This document shows positions 1-6,887 of a stretch of 64,000 nucleotides of DNA, in pieces. Source of the DNA: Treponema sp. (GTDB taxonomy: Bacteria; Spirochaetota; Spirochaetia; Treponematales; Treponemataceae); assembly GCA_016296655.1 (NCBI GenBank), contig JAEDIW010000007.1, positions 1 to 64,000 of the forward strand, given 5' to 3'. The notes under the pieces were generated by a model that saw only the letters and a list, made by a program, of their open reading frames with translations, did not search any database and was not told the DNA's origin. A program made the position numbers and the translations under genes. Each line of letters begins with the position of its first letter. Position 1 is the stretch's first letter.

Positions 1-57
1 CAAACTTTAGGTAAGATAAAGCCGCGCTATTTTAGCGGTTTTATCTTACACTCCCGT
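1..57 (-). repeat. Element A leader repeat, partial copy at window edge
   Basis: Read on the minus strand this is the 5' end of element A: a GGGAGTGTAA start, then hairpin H1 (positions 11-49, arms GTAAGATAAA and TTTATCTTAC) and the beginning of hairpin H2 (1-7). The sequence is nearly identical to 37121-37187 and 42450-42515. By analogy with the complete copies, the gene it precedes should lie on the minus strand just left of the window. The adjoining bases 57-80 resemble one arm of the alternative H1 found in the copies at 833 and 45567. Confidence 0.8.
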
Positions 58-77
58 AAAAACTTTGACGCAATTTC

Positions 78-151
78 AGGCTGTCCATAAACTAAAGTTC
101 ACAGTGTCATTCCGAAATAAATTCTGCATGACAGAACTAATTGGACAGCCC
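78..151. repeat. Element C palindromic repeat, copy 1
   Basis: An imperfect palindrome bounded by GGCTGTCCA and TGGACAGCC, with inner arms AGTGTCATTC and ATGACAGAA. A related element lies at 44405-44478 and a decayed one at 11361-11472, which keeps the identical 16-mer GTCCAATTAGTTCTGT. No reading frame is present. It looks like a small non-coding mobile or REP-like repeat; whether it moves is inference. Confidence 0.65.
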
Positions 152-182
152 ATAGTTTCAATCACATTGCCAGATTTTCCTG

Positions 183-821
183 CTAGTCAATGTTTACGTA
201 AATTGTTTTTATGATTTCCTTTGCAGTGGTCAGCAGGTCAAGCTGGCTGTAGATTTGGCCGTCTGAGCCAGAAATGCTTCCTGTGCCTTGCATTTTCAGC
301 TGAATTTCTCCAGAAGCTGGAAGTTCTGACGAAAAAACAACAGACGGCTGACCATTTACGCCAGAATAATTTCCGTCAGTTTTTTTTGCTTTTTTGGGCC
401 AGTTTTCATTGTAGTCGAAGCTGTTGTTTATTTCGGCTTTGATAATGTATTTTTCGTTTTGATTAAGTTCAACGTTTCTGGTGAAATTAATGCTTGCTTT
501 TGGTGTCGCAGTAGTTACTGCATCAAGGATTTCTGAGTTTTCGGCTTTTTTTGCAGGGTTGTTTTTTGAAGCGAAGTACCACACTGGCAGAGATTCCGGG
601 CGACCTGCTTTAGGGCTGCAAATCCAGGATTTTTCAGAAGCACATTTTGTTACGAACAATGTCTGGCAGAAAGTTCCGTCGGATTTTTCAAGCCAAATGG
701 CAATCTGAGGATTGCGTTTTGCTTTGAATTCTTTGCCTGGTTCAACAGAAATCTGAATTGAACTGGCAAAAATGCTGAAAGCTGATAAAGCAGCTGCTGT
801 AAAAGTGATAAGTTTTTTCAT
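183..821 (-). CDS. Exported DUF2271-like protein
   Basis: A 212-residue protein with a classical signal peptide (residues 1 to about 20, KK then a hydrophobic stretch ending FASS), so it is probably periplasmic. The body has NPQIAIWLE near residue 38, a W-rich segment, DAVTTATPKAS near 100 and NNSFDYNENW near 132, a pattern I associate with DUF2271, a family often found with extracytoplasmic flavin or electron-transfer proteins. That assignment is from memory. The start is well placed: GGGAG lies just upstream, and immediately before it is the last hairpin of element A (835-875). No partner gene lies beside it; the flavinylated reductase at 33.2-35.0 kb is a distant possible associate. Function unknown. 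Confidence 0.75.
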   Translation of the reverse strand: MKKLITFTAAALSAFSIFASSIQISVEPGKEFKAKRNPQIAIWLEKSDGTFCQTLFVTKCASEKSWICSPKAGRPESLPVWYFASKNNPAKKAENSEILDAVTTATPKASINFTRNVELNQNEKYIIKAEINNSFDYNENWPKKAKKTDGNYSGVNGQPSVVFSSELPASGEIQLKMQGTGSISGSDGQIYSQLDLLTTAKEIIKTIYVNID

Positions 822-832
822 GATAGTCTCCC

Positions 833-988
833 ATAAAAAGTCAAGAAGATTGTTTCAACAATCGATTGACTTTTTATGCCGCTTCGCAATGAAATGAGAA
901 GCGGCAGTTGATAAGGAAGTTCGCAACGCGAACTTGTGAATAAAAACTTTGACGCTATTTCAGGCAAAGTTTTTATTACACCTCCTGT
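833..988 (-). promoter_or_regulatory. Element A structured leader before the DUF2271-like gene
   Basis: In transcript order (minus strand): an AGGAGGTGTAA box (about 978-987), H1 (939-977), H2 (917-935, arms AAGTTCGC and GCGAACTT), H3 (878-905, arms GCCGCTTC and GAAGCGGC) and H4 (835-875, arms AAAAAGTCAA and TTGACTTTTT), followed at once by the Shine-Dalgarno GGGAG and the start codon. It is nearly identical to the copy at 45567-45725 before aroF. Compared with the plus-strand copies at 37 and 42 kb, the H2 and H3 arms change in matching pairs. The role is not known: attenuator, RBS sequestration or a structured mobile repeat are all possible. Confidence 0.7.
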
Positions 989-1024
989 TTTTTTATAAAA
1001 ATTTAGAAAGTCGGAAAAAAGTTT

Positions 1025-1621
1025 TCAGTTTTTGCTGAAGTAGGCTTTTTCCACCATTTTTATATAATGGTCAGAAAATTCTGTTCCTTTGTTCCAGAAT
1101 TCCGGGGCAGTACGTTTAAGCAGAGTTTGTTCAATACATCCCCACAAGCCCGAAACAATTATACCTGTGTCCAAAGCTGGATTTTCACTGATTTTTTTTC
1201 CATCGATTGTGCATTGAGCAAGCAGTTGTTCGCCAAGGTTGAAGCAGATGTAATAGGGTTCCACATCTTTAGATGTGGCATCGTCGGCAACTTTTATTTT
1301 TCCCATGATTAAAAATGCAATCTTTGGATTTTTGAAGCACCAGTCGCGGAAACCTTTTAATGCTGCAATGCTTTTCTGAGTAAAGCCAGATTCTTTTTCA
1401 ATATAACCTGTCATAAAGTCTTTCAGTTGCTGCAGACAGAAAAGGGAAACTTCCTTGAACAGATTTGTCTTGTCTTTGAAATAATGATAAATTGTTGGTG
1501 CAGTAACGTTGCAGGCGGCTGCAATTTCCCTCATTCCCAGAGATTCGGGGTCTTTGTCCAGCAGCAGTTCAAGTGTTTTTTGAACAATCTGATTTTGTAG
1601 TTCAGGGTTTGCAGGTCTCAT
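1025..1621 (-). CDS. TetR/AcrR-family transcriptional regulator
   Basis: A 198-residue regulator with an N-terminal TetR helix-turn-helix at about residues 25-55 (REIAAACNVTAPTIYHYF, then KDKTNLFKEV) and a longer ligand-binding helical region. GGAGG lies 4-8 nt before the ATG. It is divergent from the flavin-reductase gene at 1833, and the gap between them (1640-1710) holds several TAAC/GTTA inverted repeats that suit a TetR operator, so autoregulation and control of that neighbour are likely. The ligand cannot be read from the sequence. Confidence 0.9.
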   Translation of the reverse strand: MRPANPELQNQIVQKTLELLLDKDPESLGMREIAAACNVTAPTIYHYFKDKTNLFKEVSLFCLQQLKDFMTGYIEKESGFTQKSIAALKGFRDWCFKNPKIAFLIMGKIKVADDATSKDVEPYYICFNLGEQLLAQCTIDGKKISENPALDTGIIVSGLWGCIEQTLLKRTAPEFWNKGTEFSDHYIKMVEKAYFSKN

Positions 1622-1639
1622 AAATCCTCCAAAAATTCA

Positions 1640-1710
1640 GTAGATTTTTTTAACATCGTTAATTTAACAAAGTTAAGTTAACGATTGATAATATAACAAT
1701 GTTAAATTAT
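1640..1710. promoter_or_regulatory. Candidate TetR operator cluster (TAAC...GTTA inverted repeats)
   Basis: The divergent intergenic region contains TTAACATCGTTAA, TTAACAAAGTTAA, a GTTAACGAT half and AACAATGTTAAA within about 60 nt. Each is a small inverted repeat of TAAC/GTTA halves. Position between a TetR gene and a divergent flavin reductase suggests operator sites; binding is inferred, not shown. Confidence 0.55.
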
Positions 1711-1832
1711 TATTGCAATAGTTTTTGCAAAAGTTTTTGAATTTTTTTTAGAAGGAGCTGCCTGTTGTTTATTTGCTGGTTTTATTGCAAAATGTATCTT
1801 ACTTTTTAGAACTAAAAAATCTGGAGACAGAC

Positions 1833-2345
1833 ATGGAAAACTTTAAGAAAATTGAACCGGAAGATTTTGGAGCAAATACCTTTACAAAAATCGGTAAGGA
1901 ATGGATGCTCATTATGGCAGAGAAAGATGGCAAAGCTAATGCAATGACTGCAAGCTGGGGCGGACTTGGCGTTCTCTGGAGCAAAAATGTTGCCTTTGTT
2001 TTTATAAGGCAGTCCCGCTATACAAAAGAATTTGTCGATGCTGGTGAAAATTTTTCGCTGGTTTTTCTGCCACATGAAAAAAATGCCAAAGTTTTAGGCT
2101 ATTTTGGTTCGGTTTCTGGCCGGACAGAAGATAAAATTGCAAAATCTGGCCTTTCTCTGGCTCATAAAGACGGAATTCCTTATTTTGCAGAAGCTGGAGA
2201 GGTTCTGTTTTGCAAAAAACTGAGTGCTAGTGTTATTGCTCCAGAAAATTTTCTGGAAAAATCCCTTCTTGATGAATTTTATGGCGATGGGGATTTGCAT
2301 ACTATGTATGTTGCAGAAATAACAGGCATTTACCAGCATATTTAA
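1833..2345 (+). CDS. Flavin reductase-like (FMN-binding split-barrel) protein
   Basis: A 170-residue protein of the flavin reductase-like domain family, which binds FMN and commonly passes electrons from NAD(P)H to flavin. Visible signatures are MTASWGGLGVLWSKNVAFVFIR near residues 35-56 (split here as MTASWGGLGVLW and KNVAFVFIR), TKEFVDAGENFSLVFL and FGSVSGR..DKIAKSGL. The start at 1833 is preferred over an upstream in-frame ATG at 1773 because GGAGA lies 6 nt before it and homology begins there. It is divergent from a TetR gene, which probably controls it. The electron acceptor is unknown. Confidence 0.88.
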   Translation: MENFKKIEPEDFGANTFTKIGKEWMLIMAEKDGKANAMTASWGGLGVLWSKNVAFVFIRQSRYTKEFVDAGENFSLVFLPHEKNAKVLGYFGSVSGRTEDKIAKSGLSLAHKDGIPYFAEAGEVLFCKKLSASVIAPENFLEKSLLDEFYGDGDLHTMYVAEITGIYQHI

Positions 2346-2430
2346 AACTGAATTTTTCAAGGCGTAAGAAATTTTGTGCGAAGGTTGAAAATGTTCTGTA
2401 GAAACAGTGATTTTTTAGCATGCGGACAAG

Positions 2431-2560
2431 AGATTGTAGGCACGCCGCAGGCGTTCTGGAATGAGCGCAGCGAATGGAAGAATGAAGTGCTCTGCACGGA
2501 ATGCCGGAAAGCTCGGTTTTTGCGAAGCGAAGTGTGCGTAGCGCAGCAAAAATGGCCCCA
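2431..2560. repeat. GC-rich intergenic island (element D, copy 1)
   Basis: A stretch clearly richer in G+C than the flanking AT-rich intergenic DNA, with GCCGCAGGCGTTCTGGAATG and CGGAAAGCTCGG, then a hairpin with TTTTTGCG and CGCAGCAAAAA flanks ending GGCCCC. The same plan (GGAAAGC.GG, TTTTT-stem-AAAAA, then a C-rich end) recurs at 13886, 35219, 59911 and, less completely, at 6765, 38278 and 54059. No convincing coding signal. Confidence 0.6.
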
Positions 2561-2599
2561 TAAAAAAATACTGAAATTTTTGTAAAAAAGGTGTGGTTT

Positions 2600-3991
2600 A
2601 TGGACAAAAAATATTTGGAAAGTTCAATTCGGATGCTGGAATTTATTGAAAAAAGTCCGACCTGCTTTCATGTAGTGGAAAATCTTGCAGAACATTTTGA
2701 ATCTGCGGGATTTTCTGAGCTGCGGGAAGAAGAAACCTGGAAAATTGAAGCAGGTGGCAGATATTTTGTACGCCGTAATGGTTCCAGTATAATTGCATTT
2801 TCTGTTCCGACGGAAGATTTTGAAAATTTTCAGATTATGGCAACTCACGGAGATTCTCCTGCATTTAAGATTAAGGAAAATCCTGAACTTTCTGTTGCTG
2901 ACCACTATGTTTTGCTGAATGTTGAAAAATATGGCGGAATGCTTTGTGCGCCTTGGTTTGACAGGCCTCTTTCCGTTGCTGGAAGAATTACTGTACGAAC
3001 GGAAAACGGGTTTGATGTCAGGCTTGTAAATGTTGACCGCGATTTGCTTTTGATTCCAAGTCTTGCAATTCATTTGGACAGAAATGCAAATTCCGGGCAT
3101 GAATACAATGTTCAGAATGAAATGCTGCCTGTTTTTGGCTGTCAGGCTGCAAATGGTGAATTCTGGCAGATTATTGCTGAGTATGCAGGTGTAAAGAAAG
3201 AAGATATTTTGGCTTCGGACTTGTTTTTGTATAATAGCATGAAGGGTTCGATTTGGGGTGCTTTCGCTGAATATGTTTCTTCTGCAAGGCTTGATGATTT
3301 GCAGTGTGTTTTTGCAACTTGCGAAGGTTTTGTGCGCGCTTGCATGGATTCTGGAAATAAAAATTCAAAAAGTGTTGCCATGACCTGTGTTTTTGACAAT
3401 GAAGAAGTTGGCAGTTCTACAAAGCAGGGGGCTGACTCGACTTTTCTTGCCGACGTAATGGAGAGGATTTGCATGGCCTGCAAAAAAAATCCTGCTGAAG
3501 AATTCAAAAAGGCTGTGGCCTCAAGCTTTATGATTTCATCTGACAATGCGCATGCTTTTCATCCTAATTTTTCGTATAAATATGATCCTGTAAACCGTCC
3601 GCATATAAACCGCGGAATCGTCATAAAATTCAACGGCAATCAGAAATATACGTCGGATGCTGTTTCTGCGGCTGTTGTAAAAGAGCTTTGCCGCAGATGC
3701 AATGTTCCGTTCCAGGTTTATACAAACCGTTCTGATATTCCTGGTGGCTCAACTTTGGGCAACATTTCATCTTCTCATGTTTCTTTGGATTCTGTAGACA
3801 TTGGGCTTGCTCAGCTTGCAATGCATTCTCCTTATGAAACCGCCGGAATCAAGGATACGCAGTTTTTAATTGAATTCAGCCGTGAATTTTTTGAAACACA
3901 TATTGCAAAATCTGCCGGAACAAAAACTGAAGGCGGAACAAAAACTGAAGGCGGAACAAAAAATGGCACTTTCTGCAGATACATTTTTTGA
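2600..3991 (+). CDS. M18-family aminopeptidase (aspartyl aminopeptidase type)
   Basis: A 463-residue cytosolic metallo-aminopeptidase that removes N-terminal residues, usually acidic ones, from peptides; works as a large oligomer with two metals. M18 motifs are visible: ATHGDSPAFKIK (about residues 82-93), AIHLDR, FDNEEVGSS near 270, SSDNAHAFHPNF near 310 and IPGGSTLGN near 385, then HSPYETAG. ATG at 2600 is chosen over GTG at 2591 since AAAGGTG serves it as ribosome site. The C-terminus carries a tandem repeat of the hexapeptide GTKTEG (18-bp repeat at 3916-3962), not a usual part of the family. Confidence 0.93.
   Translation: MDKKYLESSIRMLEFIEKSPTCFHVVENLAEHFESAGFSELREEETWKIEAGGRYFVRRNGSSIIAFSVPTEDFENFQIMATHGDSPAFKIKENPELSVADHYVLLNVEKYGGMLCAPWFDRPLSVAGRITVRTENGFDVRLVNVDRDLLLIPSLAIHLDRNANSGHEYNVQNEMLPVFGCQAANGEFWQIIAEYAGVKKEDILASDLFLYNSMKGSIWGAFAEYVSSARLDDLQCVFATCEGFVRACMDSGNKNSKSVAMTCVFDNEEVGSSTKQGADSTFLADVMERICMACKKNPAEEFKKAVASSFMISSDNAHAFHPNFSYKYDPVNRPHINRGIVIKFNGNQKYTSDAVSAAVVKELCRRCNVPFQVYTNRSDIPGGSTLGNISSSHVSLDSVDIGLAQLAMHSPYETAGIKDTQFLIEFSREFFETHIAKSAGTKTEGGTKTEGGTKNGTFCRYIF
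3916..3962 (+). repeat. 18-bp tandem repeat inside the M18 aminopeptidase 3' end
   Basis: The unit CGGAACAAAAACTGAAGG is present at 3916-3933 and 3934-3951, with a partial third copy to about 3965. It is in frame (six codons per unit) so copy-number change would lengthen or shorten the tail without a frameshift. Confidence 0.9.
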
Positions 3992-4082
3992 TTTAGGGAT
4001 TTAAGTGCGGGCATGGTTGTGCCGGAAAAATCCTGTAAAAATGGGTTTTTAGAAGTGTTTTTTTCTGCTATAATCGGGGACT

Positions 4083-4877
4083 ATGGAATTAGAAGTTTTT
4101 GCATCAGAAATTTCAAAGCGTTTTGGCAATGTAAAAAGGGCGCGCGGATGTTTTTTATACACTGAAAAGGGCGTTCGCCTTACAGATTTGTTTCAGGAAG
4201 GTGGCCGTGCCATACTTGGCTGGGGCGGAAATTCTGCTTTTACTGTGTTGAAAAATGTACTGTCCCGCGGACTTACTGGCAGTTTTCCAACGGTTTTTGA
4301 CTTGCAGCTGAAAAAGGCTGTTAGTGAACTTTTGGATTCCAGGCGGTCTGTTTCTGTTTTTTTTGACAGGGAAAAAGCTGTTTCTGCTGCAGAAAAAATT
4401 GCCAGAAAGTCTCTTTGGTGGAAGCCGTGGATTCAGGATGGAATTGCATGGAATTCTGAGACAGCTGTTTTGATTGAACCTCCGCTGGCCTGGGCACAGA
4501 ATCTGTACATTCTTGCAACCCTTTTGCCAGATGATTGCAAAACTAGTGCTGAAAATGAAAGCCTTGTCCAGTCTTGCATGATTCCTGCTGTCCTTGCTTC
4601 TGCTGCTGCCCGTTCTATTTACAACATGATTGCGGCTTTACAAGCAAGAGGTGAAAAGGACTGGTATATTTTTGACCCTGAAATAAAAAAATACTGGACG
4701 CGCAGCGGACCGTATCTTTATCCTAAAGTTCCGAAAAAAATGTATGACCGTTTTGTATTGCACTGCCTTGATTGTGCAGTTGCAGTAAGCCCATGTTTTG
4801 AAATTCCGTCGATTGTGCCGTTTGGCGCAGAGCGTGGTGTATTTGGAAAATTAAAGGCAAAACCTTTTGAGTTTTAG
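4083..4877 (+). CDS. Conserved spirochaetal protein with aminotransferase-like N-terminus
   Basis: 264 residues, no signal peptide or membrane segment. Residues 20-50 (GCFLYTEKGVRLTDLFQEGG) resemble the first strand pair of class-III PLP aminotransferases, which read G..LYD..G..YLD, but the catalytic PLP-lysine domain is absent and the protein is far shorter than the family's 400-plus residues. Aromatic-rich stretches (SLWWKPWIQDG, WYIFDPEIKKYWTRSGPYLYP) follow. A TATAAT box ends 8 nt before the ATG and no Shine-Dalgarno is well spaced, so the message may be nearly leaderless. Function unknown; a degenerate aminotransferase fragment retained as a full gene is one reading. Confidence 0.75.
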   Translation: MELEVFASEISKRFGNVKRARGCFLYTEKGVRLTDLFQEGGRAILGWGGNSAFTVLKNVLSRGLTGSFPTVFDLQLKKAVSELLDSRRSVSVFFDREKAVSAAEKIARKSLWWKPWIQDGIAWNSETAVLIEPPLAWAQNLYILATLLPDDCKTSAENESLVQSCMIPAVLASAAARSIYNMIAALQARGEKDWYIFDPEIKKYWTRSGPYLYPKVPKKMYDRFVLHCLDCAVAVSPCFEIPSIVPFGAERGVFGKLKAKPFEF

Positions 4878-4881
4878 GAAC

Positions 4882-4916
4882 GTGCTGTTTAATACTTGAG
4901 GTGATTACTCAGCACC
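4882..4916 (+). repeat. Element B first hairpin only (solo H1)
   Basis: Arms GTGCTG and CAGCAC enclose a loop related to that of H1 in element B (compare 6890-6929 and 53285-53325), followed by TTTT. It lies between the stop of the gene ending 4877 and the ribosome site of the gene at 4936, so it could also serve as a weak terminator. H2 and H3 are missing here. Confidence 0.55.
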
Positions 4917-4935
4917 TTTTATAACGGGAGCATTT

Positions 4936-5262
4936 ATGCAGACAGTTCAGGCTGTTCAATTTATGGAACAGAATGCTTTAATTATTTTTTATATTGTAAA
5001 GCTCGTGCTAGGAGGACTTCTGGCCTTTCTTGCCATAATGTTGTGGTCAAAAACCCGCGATCCTGCATGGATGGCTTTAGTTGCTGGGGCTATTACAGGT
5101 TATACAGGCCTTATATTCAACATGATGCTGGATTTGGGAATTGTAACAGCCGGAAAAATTGAATTTTATGGCATTCCGCTGTCTGTCCTGATTTTTACAG
5201 TAGTTCCTTCGCTTTTTTTTATATTTGCTTTTATACTTATGCTTATTCGCTCAAGAAACTGA
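4936..5262 (+). CDS. Small membrane protein, three transmembrane segments
   Basis: 108 residues with three hydrophobic helices (about residues 14-40, 46-68 and 80-104), the last followed by RSRN at the C-terminus. CGGGAGC lies 5-10 nt before the ATG. No catalytic or binding motif is seen. It follows the gene ending 4877 on the same strand, separated by a solo element B hairpin. I do not recognise the family; it is probably a spirochaete-specific inner-membrane protein. Confidence 0.7.
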   Translation: MQTVQAVQFMEQNALIIFYIVKLVLGGLLAFLAIMLWSKTRDPAWMALVAGAITGYTGLIFNMMLDLGIVTAGKIEFYGIPLSVLIFTVVPSLFFIFAFILMLIRSRN

Positions 5263-5302
5263 AAAAAAATCCGTCTGTAGATTTTTTTTGCCTGTCTACC
5301 GA

Positions 5303-5331
5303 TTGCTCAAAAATCAATTTTTCATTATAAT
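5303..5331 (+). promoter_or_regulatory. Promoter of tRNA-Arg(CCU)
   Basis: TTGCTC (5303-5308) and TATAAT (5326-5331) separated by 17 nt; transcription would begin near 5338, about 34 nt before the mature tRNA. Confidence 0.6.
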
Positions 5332-5371
5332 AGCCAGACATTTGCATATTAAGTTCTTTCTGCAAATTAAT

Positions 5372-5445
5372 GCTCCATTAGCTCATCTGGATAGAGCAGT
5401 TGCCTCCTAAGCAGCAGGTAGTGCGTTCGAATCGCATATGGGGCA
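5372..5445 (+). tRNA. tRNA-Arg (anticodon CCU)
   Basis: A full cloverleaf can be folded: acceptor GCTCCAT with ATGGGGC plus discriminator A; D stem GCTC/GAGC; anticodon stem GTTGC/GCAGC around loop CTCCTAA, which gives anticodon CCU reading AGG; T arm with GTTCGAATC. CCA is not encoded (AAA follows). It stands alone rather than in a cluster. Confidence 0.95.
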
Positions 5446-5500
5446 AAAAAAAGACCTGAAACAGAAGTGGAAGTCACTGAAGTTCAGGTCTTTTTTTTCA
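5446..5500. terminator. Bidirectional terminator between tRNA-Arg and uxuA
   Basis: Arms AAAAGACCTGAA and TTCAGGTCTTTT are complementary and flanked by A- and T-runs on both sides, so the hairpin can end the tRNA transcript on the plus strand and uxuA on the minus strand. Confidence 0.85.
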
Positions 5501-5507
5501 TCGAAAG

Positions 5508-6578
5508 TTATTTGCGGTTACTTTTTTCTATAGCTTCCCACAAACCATTGATATAGCAGGCTCCAAGTGCGCGGTCGTACAAACCATAGCCAGGCATAGC
5601 CTTTTCATCCCAAATCATGCGGCCATGATCAGGTCTGACAGGCCCTTCAAATCCAATATCATAAAGAGCCTTGCACATTTCGTACAAATCAAATGAACCA
5701 TCGCTTGAAAGGTGTGCAGCTTCTTCAAAAACACCAGGTTCAAAGTGATGCAGGTTTCTGACATGTGCAAAATGAATCCTTCCAGGCAAAGCGCGTATAA
5801 TTGCAGGCAAATCATTTTTAGGATTTGAACCCAAAGAACCTGCACAGAATGTCAGTCCATTGAAAGGAGCATCAACAGCCTTCATCATTTTCTGAATTTT
5901 TTCAAGGCTTGTGATAATTCTTGGCAGTCCAAAAACAGGCCAGGCCGGATCATCAGGGTGAATTGCCATTTTAATTCCATATTTTTCGCAGACAGGCTGA
6001 ATGGCCTTCAAAAAATAAACCAAATTATTGAACAGTTTTTCTTCGTCAACATCTTTGTAAGCTTCAAAAAGCTCTTTTACATGGGCAAGCCTTTCAGGTT
6101 CCCAGCCAGGCATTGCAAAACCACCTGACTTTGCATTTGTTTGATTGAAGAATGTCTGTGGGTCAATTGCATCAACTTTTTTCTGGTCATAAGCCAGAAC
6201 AGTAGAACCATCCGGGCGCATTTTTGCAAGATCTGTACGTGTCCAGTCAAAAACCGGCATAAAGTTGTAGCAGACCATGTCAATTCCGTTTTTACCAAGA
6301 TTTTCCAAAGTCTTTATATAGTTTTCAATGTACATATCACGGCGGCTGTCCCCTATTTTTATTGCGTCGTGGATATTTACACTTTCAATACCTTCAATTT
6401 TAAGATCAGCAGCTTGAACTTCCTCTTTTAAAGCCTTAATCCGTTCTTCCGGCCAAAGCTCACCTGCAGGCAAGTCGTATAAAGTTGTAATGACTCCCGT
6501 AACACCAGGAATCTGTCTGATTTGTTTTAAAGTAACAGTGTCAAATTTTGACCCGTACCATCGTAAAGTCATTTTCAT
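5508..6578 (-). CDS. uxuA: Mannonate dehydratase
   Basis: 356 residues, the usual UxuA length. It dehydrates D-mannonate to 2-keto-3-deoxygluconate in glucuronate catabolism. Family signatures include the start MKMTLRWYG, PGVTGVITTLYDLP (24-37), GIESVNIHDAIK, MVCYNFMPVFDWTRTDL, MAIHPDDPAWPVFGLPRI near 205 (split HPDDPAWPVFG) with metal-binding His, and HFAHVRN near 270. GGAGAC is the ribosome site. It is monocistronic here, ahead of a bidirectional terminator. A perfect palindrome within its promoter (6680-6693) suggests repression by a GntR- or LacI-type regulator. KDG produced would feed the eda-like aldolase at 42.6 kb after phosphorylation; no uxaC, uxuB or KDG kinase is in the window. 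Confidence 0.95.
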   Translation of the reverse strand: MKMTLRWYGSKFDTVTLKQIRQIPGVTGVITTLYDLPAGELWPEERIKALKEEVQAADLKIEGIESVNIHDAIKIGDSRRDMYIENYIKTLENLGKNGIDMVCYNFMPVFDWTRTDLAKMRPDGSTVLAYDQKKVDAIDPQTFFNQTNAKSGGFAMPGWEPERLAHVKELFEAYKDVDEEKLFNNLVYFLKAIQPVCEKYGIKMAIHPDDPAWPVFGLPRIITSLEKIQKMMKAVDAPFNGLTFCAGSLGSNPKNDLPAIIRALPGRIHFAHVRNLHHFEPGVFEEAAHLSSDGSFDLYEMCKALYDIGFEGPVRPDHGRMIWDEKAMPGYGLYDRALGACYINGLWEAIEKSNRK

Positions 6579-6607
6579 AAAAGTCTCCTGTAACTACAAA
6601 TTTATTG

Positions 6608-6645
6608 GCATAAATTGGAATTTTGCAAGCAAATTTCAGTTTATG
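6608..6645 (-). promoter_or_regulatory. Inverted repeat in the uxuA 5' leader
   Basis: TGGCATAAA and TTTATGCCA form matching arms about 20 nt apart, 30-70 nt before the uxuA start. It may be a second operator or a leader hairpin. Confidence 0.4.
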
Positions 6646-6668
6646 CCAGCTATTTTCCTTTTATTTTA

Positions 6669-6698
6669 TATGATAACATACTAATATATTAGTTGCAA
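6669..6698 (-). promoter_or_regulatory. uxuA promoter with embedded operator palindrome
   Basis: On the minus strand TTGCAA (6693-6698) and TTATCA/TATCAT (6669-6675) are spaced 17-18 nt. The spacer is almost filled by the perfect 14-bp palindrome ACTAATATATTAGT (6680-6693), a good position for a repressor site. The regulator is not in the window. Confidence 0.55.
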
Positions 6699-6764
6699 CG
6701 AAAATTTTTTTTCTTCGAGTTTATGCTTCATTTCTGTGGAGTTTTTGTTTTTTTTATGGGCGAA

Positions 6765-6862
6765 ACTTTTCGGACTGACAAGCCTTCCGCAATTCCGCTG
6801 GCGCTCCAGCCGGCTTGCAGCCGTCCGCCTTGCGTTGCTCCACGCTTGGCGCAGCTCATATG
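6765..6862. repeat. GC-rich intergenic island (element D, copy 2)
   Basis: Contains AATTCCGCTGGCGCTCCAGC, GCCGTCCGCC and GCTTGGCGCAGC in otherwise AT-rich sequence. It lacks the clear TTTTT/AAAAA hairpin of the best copies but shares base composition and short words with them. Noncoding. Confidence 0.45.
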
Positions 6863-6887
6863 CCTTCAGAAAATCACTGTTTGCCTA

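Noticed and set aside
2376..2585. Small plus-strand ORF over the GC-rich island
   Set aside because: Entirely within element D; similar islands elsewhere are not open in the same frame, so it is not a gene.
3916..3965. CRISPR-like or phase-variation repeat
   Set aside because: Unit is tandem without spacers and its length is a multiple of three, so it cannot switch the frame.
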